Origin: G963663615 sp963663615
GTDB lineage: Bacteria > Bacteroidota > Ignavibacteria > Ignavibacteriales > Melioribacteraceae
Reading direction: 5' to 3'
Assembly (NCBI GenBank): GCA_963663615.1
Contig: OY760517.1
Coordinates: forward strand, 3,844,001-3,908,000
Length of the DNA: 64,000 nt
Shown piece after piece: positions 55,275 through 62,038 of the stretch (position 1 is its first letter; the number at the start of each line of letters is the position of its first letter). The translations under genes and the position numbers were made by a program. Under the pieces are notes generated by a model. That model saw nothing but the letters and a program-made list of their open reading frames with translations. It was not told the DNA's origin and ran no database searches.

Positions 55275-56492
55275 TTATAAACCAAATAGCTCGGAATATT
55301 CCTTCAAAATTGTTTCGGATAAATACTTGTTAAACTCAATTAGCTCAGAGCGACTTATACCATCTTTACGCCATTCGGCAAGCTTATCTTCCGATTCTTT
55401 AAGCAGTTTGTTTTCCAAAGGCACAAGATGCTGTAAAATACCAGTATTATCTTTATTATACAATGCTGTTGTATTAATATAACGTTTGCCGGAACCACGT
55501 GTAATAGGGAAACATTTTTGTTTAAGTTTTAATGCCTTGTCGCATAAGGGGGCAACACCGGTTTCATCTGCAACCAGCACTTCTGGTAAATCATTACCGC
55601 CAGCAACCCATACCGGAAGAGCAACCGAACATAGCTGAAATCCAAGAACTGTCCACATGGTAGTAAGTTCAACCGGTTCATCTTCCCTTACACCCTGTAT
55701 AACAGTAGTAGCCACTGATGAGTTGCGTGGGATAAAATCTTCAAAAAAGCTGAATTTATTTTTGCCGGTTGCTTCAAGTCCTTCAACCATTAAATCTGTT
55801 TTTGTTAAAGAGTGTTTCAGGTTTCTGCTTATATCCTGCAAAAGGAATTTATGATCTATATCATCGGCAGCAGCGGCTGTATATAACAATTCTTCTGCAT
55901 TCATATATCTGATATAACCGTATCCATCATCTCGTCTTCCGGTAAAAGAATAGTTACTTCTGATAACGTATCCAAAAGGAGCAACCTTCTGATCATTTAC
56001 ATCAATTTTTTTATATCCGTAATTGGAAGTTTCGAAATAGGCAGCACCACCCTTTGCATCAATTACGCCAAAGTTAGCTTCAACACCTATTGGTTTACTC
56101 CAGTTTTTTAATAACTCTTCAAACTCATCAACAGTTGAACACTCCTGCAAGGCACGTTTCATAACAATACCTTCCTTATCCATCTCAATATCACCAACCG
56201 GCTCATTAAGATTGTAGCTCGCCGAGTTCATTATAGCAAAACCGGTACTGTTTGTACCAGCCCAAACTTCATCACCATCTTTATCAACCGAGTTTATAAG
56301 TCCAACATAATTATACTTGCCATCAGTAAAGTACATTATTTTGTTCTGCAAAAAACCGGTATCGCGATGTTTAAATAATAGGGGTCTGCCATCTTTGGTA
56401 TATTTACCGGAAACGATTGCAGTAGTACAAGGTAAAACTAATGTAGAAACAAAAAGAAATAATATGGATAAAGTGATAGTAAATTTTTTCAT
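55275..56492 (-). CDS. Exported C45/choloylglycine-type Ntn-hydrolase
   Basis: 405 aa from ATG 56492, with AAGGAG 5 nt upstream; the in-frame start at 56513 lacks this. A signal peptide (FTITLSILFLFVSTLVLPC) ends right at Cys in LPCTTAIVSGKYTKDGRPLLFKHRD. That Cys would be the N-terminal nucleophile of an Ntn-hydrolase freed by signal peptidase. Further family traits are AGTNSTGFAIMNSASYN and EANFGVIDAKGGAAYFET (acyl-coenzyme A:6-APA acyltransferase/C45-like). It is likely a periplasmic amidase. Operon with the MBL-fold gene. Confidence 0.83.
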   Translation of the reverse strand: MKKFTITLSILFLFVSTLVLPCTTAIVSGKYTKDGRPLLFKHRDTGFLQNKIMYFTDGKYNYVGLINSVDKDGDEVWAGTNSTGFAIMNSASYNLNEPVGDIEMDKEGIVMKRALQECSTVDEFEELLKNWSKPIGVEANFGVIDAKGGAAYFETSNYGYKKIDVNDQKVAPFGYVIRSNYSFTGRRDDGYGYIRYMNAEELLYTAAAADDIDHKFLLQDISRNLKHSLTKTDLMVEGLEATGKNKFSFFEDFIPRNSSVATTVIQGVREDEPVELTTMWTVLGFQLCSVALPVWVAGGNDLPEVLVADETGVAPLCDKALKLKQKCFPITRGSGKRYINTTALYNKDNTGILQHLVPLENKLLKESEDKLAEWRKDGISRSELIEFNKYLSETILKEYSELFGL

Positions 56493-56520
56493 AAATAACT
56501 CCTTAAAGCTCACATATTGA

Positions 56521-56927
56521 AGATTTTACCCCTAAACTCTTCCCGGTTTATTTTAATTAAAAACGTAAAGTATTTTACAAATTATAACTTACTGCAATTA
56601 GCCTGTTGCATGAAGTTGACGGTAATAATTAAACCACACATATTCTGAAATACCAAAGCTGTATATACAAAAATGATTATAAATATACTAACTAACAATA
56701 CTATAACAAATAATGATAATTAGCTATCCGGTATATGTAGTTTTCATTTTATAATTATTTGGCAAAAATAAAAAATTATTATGGTACTTTACCAAACATT
56801 ACTTATAGTTAACACAATACACCAGGGTATAAAGCAATTATTTTTATACGGTTAGTGAATATTTTAGTTATAAGTATGTTATATTTTGATAAACACTAAT
56901 GATAATTGTTAACTAAAAGGAGTATAT
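56521..56927. other. A+T-rich divergent intergenic region
   Basis: No gene seen between the divergent genes starting at 56492 and 56928. It is very A+T-rich and should hold both promoters. An AAAAGGAG site sits 6 nt before the ATG at 56928. No clear operator or repeat recognised. Confidence 0.5.
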
Positions 56928-57794
56928 ATGTTATTTATAGGAGCAGTGGTTGTAGCAGTAATAACTGTGGTTGTTTATTTCGCATCGCGTAAAAGGGGCA
57001 GGGTACAGGAAGCTACGTTTGCATTAATATCTTTTTTTATAGCGGTAGTGGTAGCAATAGTTCAGTTATTTACAGTAGTTCCGGCTGGTACGGTTGGCGT
57101 TGTGGATTTCCTCGGTATGGTTAGCGATAATACCTTAAAAGCCGGTGTAAACTTTGTTAATCCTGCAGCAAACGTTGTAAAATTTACAATAAAAACCCAG
57201 GAACTTCGCGAAGTGATGAATGTTCCTTCAAAAGAGGGTTTGTCTGTACAACTCGAAATTTCATTACTTTATTCACTCGATCCTGAAAATGCATCAAAAA
57301 TATACAAAACAGTTGGTCCAAATTATAAGGACATTATTCTTATTCCGCAGTTCCGATCAGTTGTTCGTGGTGTAACAGCCAAATTTGAAGCGAAGGCACT
57401 TTACACGGCATCACGAGATGAGCTTGGCGGTATGATAGAAAAAGAACTTGAAAAGCTGGTTAACCCACGCGGTATCCTTGTGGAAAAAGCAGCACTTCGA
57501 CAAATTATTTTGCCTGAACGATTAACAAAATCAATTGAGGAAAAACTTCAGGCAGAACAGGAAAGTCAGCGTATGGCATTTATTCTTGAAAAAGAAAGAC
57601 AGGAAGCCAAACGTAAGGAAATTGAAGCAGAAGGTATTAAGCGTTTCCAGAAAATTGTTTCGGAAGACCTTAGCACCAACTACCTTAAATGGAAAGGAAT
57701 TGAAACTACCGAAAAACTGGCAGCATCAAATAATTCGAAAGTTGTAATTATTGGTGCCGGTGAAAGCGGTTTACCGTTAATACTTGGTAAATAA
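56928..57794 (+). CDS. SPFH/prohibitin-family membrane protein
   Basis: 288 aa. Two N-terminal membrane segments (MLFIGAVVVAVITVVVYFA; LISFFIAVVVAIVQLFTVV) precede the SPFH/band-7 domain (~45-200: VPAGTVGVVDFLGMV, EGLSVQLEISLLYSLDPENA, LRQIILPERLTKSIEEKLQAEQ). A charged coiled coil (~205-245) follows. Prohibitin-like proteins form large membrane rings that organise microdomains and proteases. It is followed after 9 nt by a DUF971 gene. No NfeD gene is seen nearby. Confidence 0.92.
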   Translation: MLFIGAVVVAVITVVVYFASRKRGRVQEATFALISFFIAVVVAIVQLFTVVPAGTVGVVDFLGMVSDNTLKAGVNFVNPAANVVKFTIKTQELREVMNVPSKEGLSVQLEISLLYSLDPENASKIYKTVGPNYKDIILIPQFRSVVRGVTAKFEAKALYTASRDELGGMIEKELEKLVNPRGILVEKAALRQIILPERLTKSIEEKLQAEQESQRMAFILEKERQEAKRKEIEAEGIKRFQKIVSEDLSTNYLKWKGIETTEKLAASNNSKVVIIGAGESGLPLILGK

Positions 57795-57803
57795 GAGGTT
57801 ATT

Positions 57804-58178
57804 ATGGCAGTACCAAAGAAAATTAAATTGAACAAACAGGAATCACTTTCCATTATTTGGGATGATGATTCAGAGTCTGTATTCCCGCTTAAATTTTTGC
57901 GGGATGAAACACCTGATGCCGGTAACAAAGGCGAAACTATTTTGTGGAAACACTATCCGCCGCCGGATCCGGGTCCCGATAAACCGGGTAAATATGAAGT
58001 GGAAAAAATTGAGAAAGTTGGTAATTACGCTATTACAATTACATGGAAGGATGGCTACGACTATGGCATCTACTCATGGGACTTGCTCGAAAAACTTGCC
58101 GACTACATTGATGTGCGTAACATGATTGATGACGATAAAACAAATGGTCACGATCACCACGGGCATCACCACCATTAG
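57804..58178 (+). CDS. DUF971 protein with natural His-rich tail
   Basis: 124 aa. Residues ~5-105 match the DUF971/GBBH-like N-terminal fold (LSIIWDDDSESVFPLKFLRDETP, ITITWKDGYDYGIYSWDLL). The protein ends in HDHHGHHHH, a metal-binding-type tail. DUF971 proteins often occur fused or next to Mrp/ApbC-type Fe-S carriers or hydroxylases. Here the neighbour is an SPFH protein, 9 nt upstream. A hairpin follows the stop. Function unknown; a metal or Fe-S related role is inferred. Confidence 0.85.
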   Translation: MAVPKKIKLNKQESLSIIWDDDSESVFPLKFLRDETPDAGNKGETILWKHYPPPDPGPDKPGKYEVEKIEKVGNYAITITWKDGYDYGIYSWDLLEKLADYIDVRNMIDDDKTNGHDHHGHHHH

Positions 58179-58186
58179 TTTTACAG

Positions 58187-58266
58187 GCGTCAGGAAGTGA
58201 TTCCTGACGCTGATTAAATATCGAAATTGATAGTTATACATTGCGGTCAAGAACCATTTCTTGACC
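58187..58266. repeat. Two perfect short inverted repeats after DUF971 gene
   Basis: GCGTCAGGAA-gtga-TTCCTGACGC at 58187-58210 and GGTCAAGAA-ccat-TTCTTGACC at 58245-58266. The first may act as a terminator for the SPFH-DUF971 operon, though no clear T-run follows. They resemble the other short palindromes scattered in this window (15724, 17460, 62002). Confidence 0.55.
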
Positions 58267-58430
58267 ACTTTACTTGAGGCGTCAAAATAAGCTTTTTGAA
58301 TATTTACTTCCTAACACCAAGATAAAGTCCGTGGGGCACCCACCAACCCTAAATATTCAACTTTAATTTATTTGCTGTTTTTACTATATTGTTCTTAAAG
58401 GAGCACTTAAAACTAAACTGAATTATAAAA

Positions 58431-59072
58431 ATGAAGCCTGAATATCTCTCTGCATTAGCTGCAATATTTTCGGCATTCGCAGCATTCGTAATAGGAATTC
58501 TCTCCTATTACCACAATAAAAACCTCGTAAATTTGCAAAAACGTAACGAGAGAAGAAAAAGCATCGAAAAACGGCTTAATGAATTTTACGGTCCTATTGT
58601 TTCCTACCTCGATATAACCCGTGCACTGCATAATATATTAGTAAAAGGTAAACCGGATTCATTTAAAACCCTTACCTATTTGCTTGATCCTACCCAAACT
58701 TATGAACATAACGGAACCATAGTAACAGTAGTACTTAACGAATCTGACAAACAGATTTTAAGAGAAATAATTAATATTGAAGAAAAGATTGAAGAGTTGA
58801 TTATTGACAAAGCCGGGTTAATGGATGATGCAGAAATAACCCTGCGGAAATTACCCAAATTTAATATTTCGGATAATGATCCAAAAGACCCAAGTGTATT
58901 AACCAAAGCAGTGTTACATTATAGGTTATTGCGTTATGCTTTCGAGGGTGGTTTTCAGAAGGAGGTTGAACGGTTTAGTGAGCATACTTATTCCACCGAT
59001 TTCGATAAAACAATTATTGATAGAATGAATGCACTTAGAGCAGAACTTGATGCACTTACCAAAGTGTGCTAA
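58431..59072 (+). CDS. Membrane-anchored protein of unknown function
   Basis: 213 aa. One N-terminal membrane helix (LAAIFSAFAAFVIGILSYYH) is followed by a basic stretch and a helical cytoplasmic domain (KRLNEFYGPIVSYLDITRALHNI, KQILREIINIEEKIEELII). AAAGGAG occurs 26 nt before the ATG, too far for a normal ribosome site, with no better start in between. The layout is common in small genes of accessory islands. It precedes the Fic, ATPase and PIN genes on the same strand, but with gaps. I recognise no family. Confidence 0.65.
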   Translation: MKPEYLSALAAIFSAFAAFVIGILSYYHNKNLVNLQKRNERRKSIEKRLNEFYGPIVSYLDITRALHNILVKGKPDSFKTLTYLLDPTQTYEHNGTIVTVVLNESDKQILREIINIEEKIEELIIDKAGLMDDAEITLRKLPKFNISDNDPKDPSVLTKAVLHYRLLRYAFEGGFQKEVERFSEHTYSTDFDKTIIDRMNALRAELDALTKVC

Positions 59073-59228
59073 TACCATTTTTGTTATGTAGCCGGGAAAT
59101 TGCTCTACTTTGGTTTTCGCTTATTACTACATGTTATATACCATTTATGAATAATACCTCAATTTGTGTTGAGTATAAAAATAAAATGGCTTATAATACA
59201 GTTAAGGTTTATTTTGGAAGGCTAAATT

Positions 59229-60149
59229 ATGAATTTGGTAAGAGAAAAATATATTTCATATCTGGGTGAAAATTCAAGGAAGGGTAATCATGATTTTGAT
59301 TTTTACAGAGTTTTCCCCGATACGAATGATATAGATAAACTAATCGAGCAACTTGATGAGCTTAAAAAATGCCTCGATAGTTTCAGACCATTTAATCAAT
59401 CCCAGGTAAAAAACCTTAACGAATATTTTGATATTGAATATACATACAACTCGAACAAAATAGAAGGTAACACCCTTACCCTGCAAGAAACTATGCTTGT
59501 TGTTACCAAGGGAATTACTATTGGTGGCAAAAATTTGGATGAGCACCTGGAAGCCATTAACCATCAGGAGGCAATAGATTTTATACGTAAGATTGCACAA
59601 AATAAGGTAAAGTTTTCGGAAGAGATTATAAAAAAAATTCACTCGATAATTGTCTCTAAAATCTCGCATCTAAAAAAAGAGGAGATTGGCAAGTACAGAA
59701 AAGTAGAGGTTAGAATAAGTGGTAGTCCGCATATTCCTCCGATGGCGGTTAATGTGCCGGATGAGATGAATAAGCTATTGGACTTTTATAATGAAGAAAT
59801 TGGGAAATCACATCCGGTGCTATTGACTTCCGAAATGCACGAACGTATCACCACAATCCATCCGTTTGTTGATGGTAATGAAAGAACTGCCCGACTTGTA
59901 ATGAACCTTATATTATTGCAGAATGGCTATCCAATAACAATTATATCCGGCGAAAAGGAAAACAGGGATGAATATTATTATAGTCTGATGGTAGCAAATG
60001 TTGACGATGATAAAAGCCGTTTCCACAAATTAATACTAAAAACAGTAAAACAATCATTCTTCGAATATCTTAATCTCGTATCGAAAAACATTGATAATAC
60101 CGAACAGGGCACATATTTTTTTGAGATAATTAAGGATTATATCGGATAA
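59229..60149 (+). CDS. Fic-domain AMPylator-like protein
   Basis: 306 aa. The N-terminal helix carries NSNKIEGNTL, matching the (S/T)xxxE(G/N) inhibitory motif, so autoinhibition is in cis (class II). The Fic core has TIHPFVDGNERTARLVMNLIL (catalytic His in HPFxDGN; the usual GNGR is GNER here). Fic enzymes transfer AMP or related groups to Tyr, Ser or Thr of target proteins. It lacks a C-terminal winged helix; the last ~40 residues are helical. Stand-alone gene with a 156-nt gap upstream. Possible toxin or regulator. Confidence 0.88.
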   Translation: MNLVREKYISYLGENSRKGNHDFDFYRVFPDTNDIDKLIEQLDELKKCLDSFRPFNQSQVKNLNEYFDIEYTYNSNKIEGNTLTLQETMLVVTKGITIGGKNLDEHLEAINHQEAIDFIRKIAQNKVKFSEEIIKKIHSIIVSKISHLKKEEIGKYRKVEVRISGSPHIPPMAVNVPDEMNKLLDFYNEEIGKSHPVLLTSEMHERITTIHPFVDGNERTARLVMNLILLQNGYPITIISGEKENRDEYYYSLMVANVDDDKSRFHKLILKTVKQSFFEYLNLVSKNIDNTEQGTYFFEIIKDYIG

Positions 60150-60216
60150 AACTTTAATTATTGATTGATTAAAAAATTAAAATATCTTAAATTGTCAAAA
60201 AAGTACTGAGGGTTAT

Positions 60217-61473
60217 ATGAAATCGATATATTTAAAGAATTTTAAAGGATTTTTAGAAACTGTTATTGAGTTAAAAGAAGTAAATTTTCTAGTTGGAGAA
60301 AATAGTACTGGCAAAACATCCATATTAAAATTGATTAGTTTATTTAGTAGCCCGGAATTTTGGTTTACATCTGATCTTAATAGTACTTCAATAAAACTTG
60401 GGTACTTTGATGAAATTCTTAATAAAAATTGTGATGATAAATATTTTAGAATAGGTATTGAGAATTCTATTGATGGAATTAAACAGCGATTTTTATTTGA
60501 ATATATAAAATGTAATAATTCTATAAAATTAAATGCTATTAAATTTCAAATTAATACTCTCAATGTTTTGATTAAGCCTAAAACCAAAGTGTTACATTTT
60601 CAACACAAAATAAACACAGAATCAAACTTCCTAGAATGGTCAAAAGATTTTAAATTTGGGAAAACATTTAAACAGCTAAAAATCGAGTTTCCTGGAACTC
60701 CGGTCTTCCTTATTTTTAGGTTAGTTGAGCTTCAGCTAAAAATGCCCCCCTCACAAAAAGAACTATCGATTTCTTTTAATCCTCCTTTTTTATTTGAAGA
60801 ATTTAATTGGTTGGCACCAATTCGAGCAAAAGTTAAAAGAATATATGAGTCTTATTATACAAAATTTTCTCCTGAAGGTGAGCACATTCCATCCCTCATT
60901 AGAGAATTACTAAACAATTCCTCAAAAAGAGAAAAAGAAAGGGTACTACGGATATTAAATAGATTTGGTAAAGAATCAAAATTATTTGATGAAATTATTA
61001 TTAAAGATTATGGGAAAAAAAATATTTCACCCTTTGAAGTATTTATAAAATATGAAGGTACAGAAATAAAAATTCCTAATGTTGGGTATGGTGTATCACA
61101 ATGTGTTCCAATAATTGTTGAAGTTCTTACCAAAAAAAACCAAACTTTCTCTATTCAACAACCGGAAATCCACTTGCATCCAAGAGCACAAGCTGCTTTT
61201 GGTTCTTTTCTTTATAATGCTGTTGTCAAAGATCAAAACACCTTTTTAATTGAAACACATAGTGATTTTGTAATTGATCGGTTTAGGTATGACATATCAA
61301 AAAATCAAGATAAAAATGAAATCCCATGCCAAGTATTATTCTTTTACCGTGATGGATCAAATACTAATCTTTCACATATAAAAATTGAAACAACTGGAAA
61401 TTATAACGGAGATATTCCAAAACAATTCAGAGACTTTTTTATTAGAGAAGAATTAAATATGTTAGAGATGTAA
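60217..61473 (+). CDS. AAA ATPase (OLD/SMC-like), first gene of ATPase-PIN pair
   Basis: 418 aa. KSIYLKNFKGF and FLVGENSTGKTSILKLI (Walker A) at the N-terminus, and FSIQQPEIHLHPRAQAAFG (Walker B with signature-like region) and FLIETHSDFVIDRFR (switch region) near 310-350. This is the AAA_15/AAA_21 arrangement of predicted ATPases in defence loci. No Toprim domain is fused, so it is not a classical OLD nuclease. GAGGG before the ATG. It is visibly richer in A+T than genes to its left. Four nt before the PIN gene, so likely one unit. Confidence 0.88.
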   Translation: MKSIYLKNFKGFLETVIELKEVNFLVGENSTGKTSILKLISLFSSPEFWFTSDLNSTSIKLGYFDEILNKNCDDKYFRIGIENSIDGIKQRFLFEYIKCNNSIKLNAIKFQINTLNVLIKPKTKVLHFQHKINTESNFLEWSKDFKFGKTFKQLKIEFPGTPVFLIFRLVELQLKMPPSQKELSISFNPPFLFEEFNWLAPIRAKVKRIYESYYTKFSPEGEHIPSLIRELLNNSSKREKERVLRILNRFGKESKLFDEIIIKDYGKKNISPFEVFIKYEGTEIKIPNVGYGVSQCVPIIVEVLTKKNQTFSIQQPEIHLHPRAQAAFGSFLYNAVVKDQNTFLIETHSDFVIDRFRYDISKNQDKNEIPCQVLFFYRDGSNTNLSHIKIETTGNYNGDIPKQFRDFFIREELNMLEM

Positions 61474-61476
61474 ACT

Positions 61477-61983
61477 ATGCCAATAATTATCGATACAAAC
61501 TGTCTGACAGATGTTTTTATTAAAACAAATGAAATGCATCCTCAATTCAAACCAGTTCTTGAATGGATTACAGAAGGAAATGGCATTATGGTTTATGGAG
61601 GTACTAAATATAAAAAGGAACTGAATGAAGTTAAAAAATTAGCTAAAATAATAAAATTATTAAAAGATGCTCAGAAAGTTTTTGTTGGTAACGATGAAAA
61701 TATTAACAAATTAGAAGAAAAGATTTCTAACAATGTTAATGATAGAAGATTCAATGACCCGCATTTGTCAGCTATTGTAATTGATACAAAATGCAGAATT
61801 ATCTGCACAGCTGATACCTCTGCTATTCCATACTTGAAGGAAAGTTCAATTTATCCAAAAGGTATGAGTAGACCAAAGATTTATTCAAAAAAAACCAATA
61901 AAAATTTACTTTGTAATAAATACATACCCAAAAAATATTTAAAAGGTATTGATGCCAGTAGTATGCAGACCTATTCAAAATAA
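61477..61983 (+). CDS. PIN-domain nuclease-like protein, second gene of ATPase-PIN pair
   Basis: 168 aa. N-terminal PIIIDTNCLTDVF (first Asp), KKELNEVKKL (acidic residue), RRFNDPHLSAIVIDTKCRII (third) and CTADTSAI (fourth) fit the four acidic positions of PIN RNases, with loose spacing. The C-terminal ~35 residues are lysine-rich (KGMSRPKIYSKKTNK). It starts 4 nt after the ATPase stop. In such pairs the ATPase would sense or hold the nuclease until infection; that is inference. No antitoxin gene is visible. Confidence 0.75.
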   Translation: MPIIIDTNCLTDVFIKTNEMHPQFKPVLEWITEGNGIMVYGGTKYKKELNEVKKLAKIIKLLKDAQKVFVGNDENINKLEEKISNNVNDRRFNDPHLSAIVIDTKCRIICTADTSAIPYLKESSIYPKGMSRPKIYSKKTNKNLLCNKYIPKKYLKGIDASSMQTYSK

Positions 61984-62001
61984 GTGTAAATTATAACCAT
62001 A

Positions 62002-62025
62002 TAGCCGGGAAATATTTCCCGACTA
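62002..62025. terminator. Bidirectional terminator between PIN gene and topA
   Basis: TAGCCGGGAAATATTTCCCGACTA is an almost perfect palindrome between two convergent genes. T-rich sequence on both sides is modest. A half copy, TAGCCGGGAAAT, lies at 59089-59100 after the gene ending at 59072. Confidence 0.5.
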
Positions 62026-62038
62026 CTTATTAAACTTA

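Noticed and set aside
58148..58178. His-rich C-terminus as vector tag contamination
   Set aside because: The tail is HDHHGHHHH with ordinary codon use, joined to a natural DUF971 frame and native flanking sequence.
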